Shown: positions 11,385 through 22,004, counted from the first letter of the stretch. The stretch is DNA of 64,000 nt from Antilocapra americana (GCA_007570785.1 ML660201.1:33107840-33171839); one strand, 5' to 3'. Notes: generated by a model from the letters alone, not told the origin. Made by a program: numbers and translations.

Positions 11385-11931
11385 ATGGGGAAACAGTGGA
11401 AACAGTGTCAGACTTTATTTTTTGGGCTCCAAAATCACTGCAGATGGTGATTGCAGCCATGAAATTAAAAGATGCTTACTCCTTGGAAGGAAGATTATGA
11501 CCAACCTAGATAGCATATTGAAAAGTAGAGACATTTCTTTGCCAACAAAGGTCCGTCTAGTCAAGGCTTTGGTTTTTCCAGTAGTTATGTATGGATGTGA
11601 GAGTTGGACAGTGAAAAAGGCTGAGTGCTGAAGAATTGATGGTTTTGAACTGTGGTGTTGGAGAAGCCTCTTGAGAGTCCCTTGGACTGCAAGGAGATCC
11701 AACCAGTCCATCCTAAAGGAGGTCAGTCCTGGGTGTTCATTGGAAGGACTGAAGTTGAAACTGAAACTCCAATATTTTGGCCACCTCATGCAAAGAGTTG
11801 ACTCATTGGAGAAGACCCTGATGCTGCTAACGATTGGGGGCAGGAGAAGAAGGGGACGACAGAGGATGAGATGGCTGGATGGCATCACTGACTCGATGGC
11901 ATGGGTTCAGGTGGACTCCGGGAGTTGGTGA
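11374..11931 (+). pseudogene. BovB C-terminal region remnant
   Basis: Frames at 11374-11631 and 11671-11931 hold the BovB carboxy-terminal region (FPVVMYGCESWTVKKAE; later [20 protein letters not shown]) separated by a tga stop at about 11630. The terminal DNA is the same that appears alone at 31284, 58814 and 61653. Confidence 0.88.
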
Positions 11932-12011
11932 TGGACAGGGAGGTCTGGCGTGCTGTGATTCATGGGGTTGCAAAGAGTCAGACACAACTAAGCGACTGAA
12001 CTGAACTGAAC

Positions 12012-13984
12012 TATAGCAGATACATGGCTCAGATGCAGAAGCATCTTTTAAAAATGCAAGCTGTTTGGTTACATCTATTAGGGGACAACTTCTCCTTAGA
12101 ATCAGAGAAATAACTACCGTTTTTGCTTTTCAAGCCAGCTCAGTATAAGCAGACACTTATCCTTTGGTTTTCACCTTCAAATTCAGGTGATAACTGAATT
12201 TAAATTTAACTGATGACAAAAAGACATAGGAAAAATGGCAAAACAAAGGAAGATGGGCATAAAAATCAGTGACAGCTATTTAATGTATCATAAGATAGAA
12301 AGTTTACTTAATAAAAAAAAAAGCTTGCTTTTCTTTAAAAGGGAGGGATCTGCTGGTTTAACTCTAAGTTGAACTGTATACATTTGCCTATATTCTCCCA
12401 TTTTTGACCTACAAAAATGGGAATTTCGTGTGGCTCACTGTAATCAGTAAGATTGTGATTTTGTCTGAATAGGTCGTGAATATCTTTGAAGTCCTGGAGG
12501 GTCCACAGGACTTGAAACCTGGCTCCTATATTGAATCCGTTAAGACTGCACAGAATTGGGCTCTTTTTTTGCTTTTACTGCAGTAGTACAGAGTTCACAT
12601 GAAGGTGACAATTGTAGGTTAACAACTTAGCCTTGATTGATCTCCCTGAGTATTCAAATTGCAGCAGGAGAATCACAATTGTAACCCAAAGATGCACAAC
12701 TCAAACAGCTTTGCTTTCGGAAATTACTGTGAAAATGGAGATGGTATCACATGGGACCATATCATGTGGAAGCTGAAGTTAACCCTAAGTATTATTTTAT
12801 ACAAACTATTCGTTTTACAAATGAGAAAACAGAAATTTGGATACATTAGGAGCATCATCAGCACCAGTTCCTCATATGGTGACTGATCAGACCAGTTTTC
12901 TTGTACTGCACTCACTGTTCCTCAATTCCACACCCTCCTGCCTATTTTCTAGTCCATTTCCTGCCCTTACTTCAACTCAAGGACTTTACCTCCATCCAAT
13001 AGATGGGATGAGGGGAAGGAGGGAAAGTGGAGCCAGTCTTTTCTCCCCCTATAATGAAGAGTTTCCATGTCTAGATGGTAAACTGAACACTTTTCACTAC
13101 CTTTCCCACCAAACCCAAGTCTCCAAGAAATGTTAGAAAACATGTTTAAAATGAATTTGTACAAAGCCTTGCTCCAAAACCGGAAAAGAACTCTCAGTGG
13201 ATCATAAACTGTGAGGAATCCCTGGAAGTTAGCAATTAGTTAAAATCAGATCACGAGTAAAACCAAAGCCTAATATGCACATGGGAAAATTCATTCACAG
13301 TCTGCCACATTCCAAATTTCATCTCTTTTTCTCCACCTCCAGCTAAATCTGCATCCCAGACCCTCCCTCTCTGAAGCCTTCCTTGTCTCAGAACTCTTTT
13401 TACTGGCCTGTACTGCATCAGGTTTTTCTTAACCTTTTCTTATTATCACTCTCCTAAAGAAGCTTTTGAAAGCATTTTCTCCTTAATCATTCCCCCATAA
13501 AACTTTAATACCACAAATATACTGTGTATCTATTTATGTACTCTATGTGCATCTGTGTTTTACATATCAAAAGACTTACAACTTCTTCCCCTCTCAGGGA
13601 AGTTTTTCCTGCCTTGGGAGTGATATTGCCCCCCTTGAGAATGTACATTTACGCCCCAAGGATCAAGTAGCTTTTAAGAATGGGGTGGGGGGGCCTCCCT
13701 GTCTCCTCACAAATCATACAAGGGGAATGACCAGTATTTCTATTTCACCCAATCTTCATCCAATACTTCAGCCAATCTCTGGGTGAACAAACTCTTTTTC
13801 TGTAAGTGGGTTAGGGAAAAGATTCAACAGGGGTTGAAACCAAGAGCCAAAACATGGTTTAGATACTTTTTGTCCTTGTTTTATTTCTCCTCCTAGTGTC
13901 CCCAGGACATGCTTTGCAGAAATGACAACCTCTAAGAGATAGTCAGCACAGAAGAAATGCACTGTGGTATACAGACTCTGAGAT
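12012..13984. other. Unique sequence
   Basis: About 2 kb with no clear family. A faint MIR-like word (aaatgagaaaacagaaattt at 12821) is too short to call. No coding evidence. Confidence 0.45.
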
Positions 13985-14140
13985 GGTTCTCTTGGTGTCT
14001 CTGCCTTTGAGTTATCCCTTTTCCTTGAGTGTGGTCAGACTTGCTGACTCACTTCTAATACACAGAATCTGGCAGAAGTGAGGCAGTGTTACTTCCAAAT
14101 CTAGATTATAAAAAGACTGGCTTCCATCTTGGATTTATTT
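13985..14140 (+). mobile_element. MaLR-like LTR, 5' part
   Basis: Contains 'gtggtcagacttgctgactc', 'ctggcagaagtgaggcagtg' and 'aaagactggcttccatcttg', a succession known from an old MaLR/MLT1-type LTR family. It stops before the middle of the LTR. A piece that looks like the 3' part of the same family is at 17050-17262. Confidence 0.6.
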
Positions 14141-14856
14141 TCTTTTCTTTTTTTTGGCAAAGAAAGATTTTTGCTGAATTTTTACTCCAAAACTTAAATA
14201 ATAATGAAATGTTCATATTGGGCAATTGTGCAGTACAGACACGAGTTCTTCATAACAAATGCAATTAGAATTTAAGTATGATACAAATCTATATATCAAA
14301 ACAGGATTTTCTGAAGTCTAATAGAAACATGAGAAAAAGAACTACTCAAAACATAATAAGTATAGAGCTCAATAAGATACAAACTGTGTAAACTCTTAGG
14401 TCAAGAACTAGAACACTGTCAGCATTACAGAAGTTCCAACAAATACATGTAATTATTACAGATATTATTAAACATCTTGAAGAAAGAAAGTGAAGTATTG
14501 CGATTTCAAATGAGAGGAGCATCTGTATTAGTGGGATACTGTGAGGAGTGATGGGCAAGGCAGGATGAGGAGCAGATAACACACTGTTTGAGAAGGTGAT
14601 ATGTAGAGTGTCAAAGAGATTTTCTAGAGTTGGACATTGCTAGAAAAAAAGAGTACTATCTTCATTGAATTAGGAAAGAAGAGGGGGAACACAGACATGA
14701 GAAAGGATGGGATTTACGTTTGTGGTGAAGCCTCTTTTCTGATTGCTCTTCTATAAGGCTAATTTAGTTTTTGTGAATATGAATATATATTTTTTAAAAA
14801 TAGGAGGATATTAAGAAATGATAGTGCTGTAACAAGTCTCAGTAATGAGAAAGTCA
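14141..14856. other. Unique AT-rich sequence
   Basis: No recognised feature. Confidence 0.5.
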
Positions 14857-15049
14857 GGCTTCTGTGGTGGCTCAGTGGTAAAGAATCCACCTGCCAATGC
14901 AGGAGATGAAGTTTCAACACTTGGCTTGGGAAGATTCCCTGGAGAAGGAAATGGCAACCCACTCCAGTATTCTTCCTTGGCAAATTTTGTCAAAATAGGA
15001 GCCTGGGGTCACAAAAGAGTTGGACACGACTCAGTAACTAGACAACAAA
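14857..15049 (+). mobile_element. Bov-tA SINE
   Basis: Begins with the tRNA-like head ('ggctcagtggtaaagaatcc') and runs through 'ggcaacccactccagtattc' to 'gagttggacacgactcagta'. The middle is diverged (loss around the 'catggacagagg' block). Confidence 0.92.
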
Positions 15050-15235
15050 TGATAAAAGTCAGCCTATAAGGACAACTAAAGAGTCATGGAATTTAAGCAC
15101 CATAGCTTAAAAATACAATCATCTGATTTAGTTGAAGAATTTTCCCCAGAGTTGTGAATTTCTTAAAGTATTAATAAACTTAAAGAGAAGATAGCAGGTA
15201 GGATTCATCCAGGCTCAGCAGTTTAACTCCAGTAT

Positions 15236-16050
15236 AATGGACACAAATAATGATAAGAAAATTAAAGTTTTGCAAAGAACCATCAATAAATTGAAGAGGC
15301 AACCTATGGAAGAGGAGAAAGTATTTCAAAAGCATATATCAGATAAGAGGTAAATATACAAAGTAGACAAAGAACTCATACAACTCATAGCAAAAAAAAT
15401 TCATTTAAAAAATGATAGGAACTGAATTAACATTTTTCCAAAGAAGACATACAAATGGCCAGTATGTACATTCTAAGATTTTCAATATCACTAATCTTCA
15501 AGTGATTTTAATGCAAATCAAAACCACAGCGAGATACCTCTTAGAATATCTGTTATCAAAATGACAGAAGATAACAAGGGTTGACAAGGCTGTGGAAGAA
15601 AGAGAACCTTTTTGTAATCACTGGTAGGAATAGACTGGTGCAGTCACCATGGTAAACAGTATGAGGATTCCCCCAAAATTTGAAAACAGGTGTTCCCTGG
15701 TGGCTCAGTGGTGAGGAATTCACCTGCCAATGCAGGAGACACTGGTTAGATTCCTGGTCTGGGAGGATCCCTCATGCTTCGAGGCAACTAAGTCCGTTTA
15801 TTGAGCCTGGACTGTGGAACCCGGGAGCTGCAACTACTGAGCCCACGCACCCTAGAGCCCGAGCTCCATGGCAATAGAAGCCACTGCAATGAGAAGTCCT
15901 TGAAGCACAACAAAAAGTAGTCCCTTCCTCTAGGCAAGTAGAGAAAATCCTCACAAACCAATGAAGAGCCAGTGTAGCCATAAAAAAGTAAAATTAAAAG
16001 AAAAAAACTTTTTGGATAGAACTGCCACAGCATCAAGAAATCCCACCTCT
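15236..16050 (+). mobile_element. L1 ORF2 3' fragment, split by a SINE
   Basis: Sense L1 3'-ORF2 sequence at 15236-15688 ('aatggccagtatgtacattc', 'tgcaaatcaaaaccacagcg') continues at about 16010-16050 ('ggatagaactgccacagcat', 'cccacctctgggta') after a CHR SINE. It stops exactly where a Tigger terminal repeat begins at 16051. It is diverged and has no long open frame. Confidence 0.82.
15689..16006 (+). mobile_element. CHR-type SINE inside L1
   Basis: tRNA-like head 'ccctggtggctcagtggtga', then 'ctgcaactactgagcccacg' and 'agaagccactgcaatgagaa', then an A-rich tail. It interrupts the L1 at 15236-16050, so it is younger than that L1. Confidence 0.85.
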
Positions 16051-16094
16051 GGGTATACAGTAGTTCCCTTACCTGTGGGAAATAAGTGCCAACA

Positions 16095-16106
16095 CCCCCC
16101 CCCCCC
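16095..16106 (+). repeat. C12 homopolymer
   Basis: Twelve C inside the left subterminal region of the Tigger relic, where related copies have a short C-run before 'agtggatgcctgaaa'. Likely polymorphic in length. Confidence 0.9.
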
Positions 16107-16359
16107 AGTGGATGCCTGAAACCATGGATAATACCAATCCTATATATAAAAAAAAATTTTCCTATACAAACACACCTGTAAGAGAATTTAATTTGTAAAT
16201 GAAGCATCATAAGGAATTAACAATAAGCAGATATTCAGCATAAGCCATAATTTTTGCACAAGCTATTTGGATACAAGAAGTCATTCTCATCAGAGAAGGG
16301 TGAAAACCATCTTGATGTCTAGGATCCCGGATATTAGCCAAGGCACAGCCTGTAAACAG

Positions 16360-16830
16360 AGGTCTCGCACCGGGCACATCAGACGGAAGTTCCTATAGCA
16401 AAACCGCTGGTGGGCGGCACGGGAAGAACTGCGCATGACACGTCAATCCAAGATGGAGGCAGCGGGCCGGAAAGCTGCAGTCGGCGCTCAGAATCCGTTA
16501 GCCGCACGCACGCACGCAGGCACGTGAGGAAAGAACCCCGCCCCCTCCTGGCTTTGGCGTATATAAAGCAGCCCCCACCACAGCCTTCTGCCGTGAGGAG
16601 CACGTGCTGTGGAACGTGACCTGTTGTTTCTCCGTTCTTCTGTCAGAGAAGGACACTTTCCTTTGCTGCTGAAGGTAACTCGGTCCCATTCTATCAGCTC
16701 CAAGGACACCGAACAGAAGGGCCGTTGTTAAGGAAACTCTTTGACTTAATAAGCAAAGGAAAAACGTATGCTGCGGTTCCTAAAGGTCTCTGGTAAGAAC
16801 GACTCTTCTCTCGGTAAAATTGTGAAGAAG
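16360..16830 (+). promoter_or_regulatory. CpG-dense, TATA-containing promoter-like segment
   Basis: I count roughly 30 CpG in about 470 bases, against near absence elsewhere in the window. It holds an ETS-like acggaagt at 16383-16390, a GC box ccccgcccc at 16536-16544, a TATA box tatataaa at 16560-16567, and E-boxes cacgtg at 16521-16526 and 16601-16606. It sits upstream of the transposase remnant, so it is best read as the transposon's own 5' promoter region. Whether it is active today cannot be seen. A separate CpG-rich insertion is the alternative. Confidence 0.5.
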
Positions 16831-16836
16831 GAGAAG
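16731..16836 (+). pseudogene. Tigger-type transposase HTH remnant
   Basis: One frame from 16731 reads RKLFDLISKGKTYAAVPK, and the frame one base later from 16789 reads SGKNDSSLGKIVKKEK. Together they resemble the first helix-turn-helix (CENP-B N-terminal type) of pogo/Tigger transposases, which binds the element's terminal repeats. A single frameshift lies near 16785. A short open frame continues to a stop at about 16909, with no catalytic DDE domain left. Confidence 0.65.
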
Positions 16837-17049
16837 GTCATGCTAGATTTTCTGTTGTACCACAAACTGGAGAAGTTACAGCCGCAGTGTGTGAAAGCGT
16901 TCAGTTAACATAGAAAAGGCATTACATTTGTACAGTAAGCTATTTTGAGAGAGACCATGTCCACATAACATTTATGAGAGTGCACTGTTAAAATTGTTGG
17001 CTTTGTTTTCAGTCTCTGCACTACCTCCCCACTTCCTTCCTATCCTAGG

Positions 17050-17262
17050 GCTAGGTCTTGTTTCCCTAGTCCTATCCAGAAGGTAGTGTCCCCAGGCTGA
17101 TGCCTGACTGCAGCTTTATGAGAGACCCTGGGCCAGAACCACCCAGATAAACCTCTTTCAGATTCCTGAACCACAGGAATGTGAGAGAATACAGGTGTGT
17201 TGTTTTTAGCCCCTGAAGATTTGGAATAATGCGTTGTGAGCAATAGATACATAATACGTACA
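17050..17262 (+). mobile_element. MaLR-like LTR, 3' part
   Basis: Shows 'tgactgcagctttatgagag', 'accctgggccagaaccaccc' and near the end 'gtgagcaatagatacataat', matching the 3' half of an old MLT1-type LTR. The 5' half of what looks like the same family lies at 13985-14140 on the same strand. Confidence 0.62.
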
Positions 17263-17962
17263 TTTTTTCCCCTGTGTTTCTTTCTTCCTTCAAGATTATT
17301 CATTATTGTTTGTTGGCTAGTCTTCCTGTTTTGTAGCAGGAGATGACTTTTTCTTCTAGAAAGATATTGGAGTTAGGTCTAAATGGCCAAACCAAAAATG
17401 AATGCTAACACATCAAGTAAGAATTTTGTTTTCATACATTGGTATGAGAAGAGTCATAAATGTGATGGAGCAAAGTGTGACTGTTTCAAATAGAAAAAGT
17501 AACCATACTCAGTTGTCCTTTTTTAGTTATTTTTTTTAAGCCTGACGCTATAAAAAAAAGACTTTATGAATTCCATCCCTAACAATTCAAATTTTGTGTT
17601 TATTTAGATGAAATCTGGGGAGCTTATTATCTTTGTGAGATTTCATATATATGGCACAGTTTATATATAGTACTATATATATATTGCTTTGGCTTAGTAT
17701 GTATGTGTATAGTATGACCACTACTTCTTGCTATAATTGAAAGCAGTCTCTAGATTCTTTTTATAGCCTTATCAATATTCTCTCCCTCTTGCCTTGCGTC
17801 CTCAGTTGGAGAATTGCAAATTTCCAGTCATATGGGTTTATTATCATTGTATTCAACTCTTCGGTACCTATCTGTGTTGAAATAATAGCTTAAGAAAGTT
17901 GATGTCAGTAAATTTGTTTGTATGTCTCTGTATCCAGTACAGTGTATATGCATATATACATA
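17263..17962. other. Unique AT-rich sequence
   Basis: Contains (AT)-rich runs around 17645-17690 but no recognised feature. Confidence 0.5.
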
Positions 17963-18170
17963 TGGGCTTCCCAAGGGGCTTAGTAGTAAAGAATCTGCCT
18001 GCAGTGGAGGAGATGGAAGATTCAGTCCCTGGGTCAGGAAGATCCCCTGGAGAAGGAAATGGCAACCCACTCCAGTATTTTTGCTTGGGAAATCCCAAGG
18101 ACAGAGAAGCCCAGGTGGCTCTAGTCCATGGGGTCACAGAGTCAGACATGACTTAGACTGAGCATGCACA
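17963..18170 (+). mobile_element. Bov-tA SINE
   Basis: Head 'gggcttcccaaggggcttag', body 'ctggagaaggaaatggcaac', and terminal 'gagtcagacatgacttagac', followed by a CA-rich tail. Open frames on both strands across it are SINE by-products. Confidence 0.94.
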
Positions 18171-18282
18171 CACGCATCTATATATAGAATACAGTATAAA
18201 AAAAAATTGCAAGGGTAAGAGAAATCTTTACCAGCTTCCACAAACTACATTTTCCCCTCGAAGTATAACAGCACCTTGACCT

Positions 18283-18513
18283 ATAAATATACGTAAAGTG
18301 AAAGTGAAGTCGCTCAGTCTTGTCCGACTCTTTAAGACTCCATAGCCGGCCAGGCTTCTAGTCCATGGAATTGTCCAGGCAAGGATACCGGAGTGGTTGC
18401 CATTTCCTTCTCCAGATGATCTTCCTGACCCAAGGTTTGAACTGGGGTCTCCTGCACTGCAGGCAGACTCTTTACTGTCTGAGCCACCAGGGAAGTCCAT
18501 AAATATATGTAAA
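18283..18513 (-). mobile_element. Bov-tA SINE, antisense, with target-site duplication
   Basis: The element spans about 18298-18498. The flank ataaatatacgtaaa at 18283-18297 is repeated as ataaatatatgtaaa at 18499-18513, with one mismatch. That gives a clear 15-bp target-site duplication from LINE-type integration. Confidence 0.93.
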
Positions 18514-18857
18514 AGTATATTCAAATAGCCCTCATCTGTTCATCGAAATAGGTCTAATGAGATCTCCCCATGGTTCTGTCTTTGCCTAGTTCATATTTTA
18601 TAATTTTATATTTCCACACACCAGTTTGATTCATTCATCCATCAGATATCAAAAGGTAATAAGATATACTTTCTTTTAACTTGTACTTTAATTAAGATGT
18701 TTTATTAATTCAGAATTGCCTGTCCCTTCAGTAACTCTAAATTGGTGAGTTCTTCTTTGAGGCATTTTTAATATCTGTTCTGATCTTGAGTCTGGTGGTA
18801 TTGGATTACTTTGATGGATTAAGAACTTACTTCATTTTTATTTTTTTTAATTAAACA
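18514..18857. other. Unique sequence
   Basis: No recognised feature. Confidence 0.5.
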
Positions 18858-19132
18858 TTTTTTTTATTAGTTTTGCCAAACAATGACATGATATCACCAT
18901 GGGTTCACATATGCTCCCCCTCCATAACCCCCCTCCCTCCTCCCTCCCCCCAGGAAATCTCGTTGCACCAGTCCCAAGCATCAATCCTGGGCCGGCTATT
19001 GCTTAGACATATGATAATTAACATGTTTCAATGCCACTCTCCCATATCATCCCACCCTTTCCCTCATCCACAGAGGCCCTGAGTCTATTCTATACATCTG
19101 TGTTCCTTTTGCTGTCTCGTATGCTGGGTTTA
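18858..19132 (-). mobile_element. L1 3' end, ruminant type, antisense
   Basis: T-run, then 'attagttttgccaaacaatg', a C-rich stretch, 'tgataattaacatgtttcaa' and 'ttttgctgtctcgtatgctg'. Same family as 2222-2518. Heavily 5'-truncated. Confidence 0.83.
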
Positions 19133-19440
19133 CTTCATTTTTAAAATAGCAGTCACAATTTTTCTCTGATGAACAAAGAAACAGGTAAAACTTTTTTCAG
19201 ACTTTAGCAGACTGACTCATTTTCATAAAATATTTTGTGTAACAGAAGTATAAAAGATGTCTCATTCGTAAGCTGATTGAATGAATTAATATGGCTTAAG
19301 TACTCAGAGTGTTAATGATGGTATCTACCGTGTTTCATGTCATCTGGAGGCAGTAAGCACATCTAATGTTGAGTGTGGGGGGGTGCCAGTTATGAATGTG
19401 AGTTATAACATATGAAAGTAAACATCTTCTTCACCTATGA

Positions 19441-19640
19441 CCTGCAGCTACAGAGTGGCAGGGGACCACACATTTTGGAATTCTGCAAACCTTTGTCTGA
19501 AATCTGGCTGTACCTCTTATTTGCATGTTAATCTAAACCTTCTTGACTTCAGTTTTCTCATCTTCAAAACAGAGAAACAATACTTCCTCTTCATATTGCT
19601 GTTTGTAATATTTAAATATGGATAAGGAGCTAGTGCTTAA
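19441..19640 (+). mobile_element. MIR SINE, diverged
   Basis: Retains the MIR order weakly: 'cttgacttcagttttctcat' followed by 'cttcaaaacagagaaacaat'. Ancient and low identity. Confidence 0.6.
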
Positions 19641-20113
19641 TTTTTAACCTGGGGTCTGTAAATACATGACAGATGACCAAATCATTATGTGAATGGTGAA
19701 CCTCAACTCTTTCTCACAGAGAGATGACCTATTAAATATCAATTATCAAAACACAATTGAAGAAATGAGTTCTTCTATTTCTGCTCCTCTCTTCAGTGCT
19801 TTCTTTTAGAATTTCCCTTCTTGTAAATCATAAGTGGTCAAATACTGGTTCATAGTGTCCATTCTAATGGCAATTTTATATTCAGAAAATTATATTCTCC
19901 TTAATCATACAAACTGAAAAATCTCAAGGTTAAAAATGAGTTGCAAGTCCTGCAGTGATCTCTAAGTTTCTCTATGCACTTTACTCACTGCACTTGATAC
20001 AAAACATCATGAATTTCTATGAACTCCTTAAGGGAAGATACTACCTTATTAAACATTGTTTCCGCAGAGCTTGGATTTGCATAGGAAAAACAGTATCTGA
20101 TTGAGATTTAGCA
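19641..20113. other. Unique sequence with a possible L2 piece
   Basis: Around 19985-20060, 'tgaactccttaagggaagat' hints at an L2 3' region, but the match is too weak to call separately. Confidence 0.35.
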
Positions 20114-20287
20114 CACTCCTGCCAATGCAGGATTCAGTGCCTGGGTTGAGAAGATTCCCCTGGAGGAGGAAATGGCAACCTACTCCAGTATTCCTGCCTG
20201 GGAAATCCCATGGACAGAGGAGCCTGGTGGACTAAAGTTCAAGTTGTCGCAAAGAGTTGGAGACAACTTAGCAAGTGAACAACAAAA
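20114..20287 (+). mobile_element. Bov-tA SINE, 5' end lost
   Basis: Starts inside the tRNA-like head ('ctcctgccaatgcaggattc') and runs to 'gagttggagacaacttagca'. It is followed at once by a MIR piece. Confidence 0.9.
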
Positions 20288-20395
20288 ACATGTTCTGGAG
20301 CCACGCTGCCTGAGTTGGAAACCTGGCTCAGCCACCTATCTGCTGTGTGATCTCTTGAGTGCCTTAAAAATGCTGTGTCTCATGTGTGCAGGCTG
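20288..20395 (+). mobile_element. MIR SINE, 5' part
   Basis: 'ttctggagccacgctgcctg' and 'cacctatctgctgtgtgatc' are the MIR tRNA-derived head and start of core, abutting the Bov-tA tail. Confidence 0.75.
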
Positions 20396-20690
20396 CTTCC
20401 TGGATCCTTTCTTGCTTATAACTTCCTTACAATTCAAAGATTTTTAAAAAGTGAGAAACAGAAGGCATTTGGAGTAGCACTGGATACATTCTAAGTCTTC
20501 AGTTAATAACTGTGTATTTATTACAAAATGCTATATTGGTTTGTCTGCAGATAGGTCAGCCCTGCCATCTCTTTTTTTTCGTTCTATACAGTTTTTCCCT
20601 TGCAAGTCCAGTCAGTACCTGCCTGGATGCATAAATATTTCATCAGCTTTATTAATCTTTGTGTTTGTTTATTTTGCCTAGGGTCTAGCA
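20396..20690. other. Unique sequence
   Basis: Nothing recognised. Confidence 0.5.
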
Positions 20691-20862
20691 GTGATTCTCA
20701 AGTCTAACTGTATGCTCTAGGCTCATCTGGGGGAGTCAGTAAGAAAATCCCAGACATGCTTCCCAGTGATTCTGAGACTCGAGACCTGCAGCTTTAAGTT
20801 TACTAGGCAATTGATTCCAAAGAGATGTTTCATGAACTAGACCAGCATTTGGAAACACTGAC
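20691..20862 (+). mobile_element. MER5-type hAT MITE
   Basis: Opens with 'agtgattctcaagtctaact' and ends near 'catttggaaacactga', with a MER5-like interior. Strongly diverged. Confidence 0.6.
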
Positions 20863-22004
20863 CTAGGATTTCTATCCAATTTTAATTTGATTCCTTTATT
20901 TCCTAACTCCATTTCTTAAGAGAGCATCTCATATACACAATTTCCCCTTCAATTGAAGTCTGTTTAAAACAAACATCTAAATGCCATTTCCATTCTCCTT
21001 TTTGCAAGATGCCCTTTTCTCTCCTCATTCTGTCCCCTTCACCAGCAGTTAGCATCTGACCCCGTCCTTGTTCACCAAAAGAGCCGGCCATTTGTAGTCA
21101 ATGGATGAGCAGTTGACGGCTCCTTTTAGGGCAGTAAAATTGCAAATAAGGGTGATAAATAAAACCATTCTCTAAAAGAACCAGTCTCTGGCACATTTTG
21201 TGCTTTCCTCTATCAGAGGGGGGGAAGACTGAGACTTATTCATAAGAGAATGAATCAGTGGTCAAAGAATCACTCCAGAGAGTCAGAAGCTAATTCTTTT
21301 TTGCTGAGTGGGGAATGCTTCTCCCTGTTTCATATTTGTTTATGAATGTCACAGCATGTATTCTGAAAACACCATCCCTGGAGAGAGCAGACCTATAATT
21401 CTGGCAGAATTATATTACTCAATCATCTAAATTCAGGATAAATTTTAGATAGAAAGGAGATAGCAGAAAACCAATCCTTAGAACACACCTGTGAGACCCT
21501 TTGAATAGTGCTTTGTGAATGAATCACCCTTCATCTCCCTCCCCCCCCGCCCCCGCCCCCCATGATGCCATCACAGCTTAACCTGCACTAACACAGCTGT
21601 TCACAGCTGCACACAAGAGGCTTGCAAGAGCACAGTGTCAAACATTTGTTCTCATGGGGTGCAGTTTAATTTATTTCCTTTGAGGATGGAGTCTGATATT
21701 GTGTTCTAGCGAGACTTAATCAGCAGATCTAAAAGACAGTCAGTGGTCAGATTTAAGGGATGAGTTGCATTTTCAAGTATAATTCTCTTGGATATCAACT
21801 CCTGCCTCTCTAAGCATATCCAGTAGGAGAACTAATCTTGAGGGTGAGTTTATTTTTGGTAGACCTTAAGCAGGAAGTGAATTGAGATGGAATGCATGTT
21901 CTCATTATTTGAGAGAGACCCATAGCCACACTCCACTTCTTAGCAGGGTCAGCTGATGCCAGAATGCTCTTCACAAGCCAATTCATAGCAGTGTGACAAA
22001 GGAA
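20863..22004. other. Unique sequence with a C-rich run
   Basis: Includes a C-rich tract at about 21536-21561 interrupted by two G. Otherwise nothing recognised. Confidence 0.5.

Larger units (their letters stand above)
9313..12011 (+). mobile_element. BovB LINE, 5'-truncated, copy 1
   Basis: About 2.7 kb of BovB (RTE clade) in the sense direction, from within the endonuclease region to the characteristic tail 'gactgaactgaactgaac'. BovB is an autonomous non-LTR retrotransposon whose single main protein carries an apurinic-type endonuclease and a reverse transcriptase. This copy is broken by several frameshifts and stops and cannot make a full protein. Its last part matches the sequence from which the Bov-tA/BOV-A2 bodies and the short pieces at 31284, 58814 and 61653 derive. 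No clean target-site duplication is visible. Confidence 0.95.
16051..17025 (+). mobile_element. Pogo/Tigger-type DNA transposon relic
   Basis: The left end is a Tigger-like terminal repeat (cagtagttcccttacctgtg) right after a TA, followed by subterminal sequence with 'agtggatgcctgaaaccatg'. The middle carries a CpG-dense segment and a broken piece of transposase reading frame (16731-16836). From 16926 the right subterminal part is visible ('tacagtaagctattttgaga', 'gagagaccatgtccacataa'). The right terminal repeat and most of the transposase are missing, so the copy is internally deleted and immobile. The exact Tigger subfamily is not assigned. Confidence 0.75.

Noticed and set aside
11415..11888. 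157-residue minus-strand open frame, the longest in the window
   Set aside because: It lies wholly antisense to BovB copy 1 and mirrors its C-terminal coding region. The same antisense reading recurs at 58783-59037 over another BovB end.
15689..16006. tRNA gene-like sequence
   Set aside because: The tRNA-like start belongs to CHR or Bov-tA SINE heads here and elsewhere. No intact cloverleaf with a free 3' end was found.
16410..16709. Several overlapping open frames on both strands in the CpG-rich segment
   Set aside because: GC-rich DNA lacks stop codons. The frames overlap each other, and the region reads better as promoter/5' leader of the Tigger relic.
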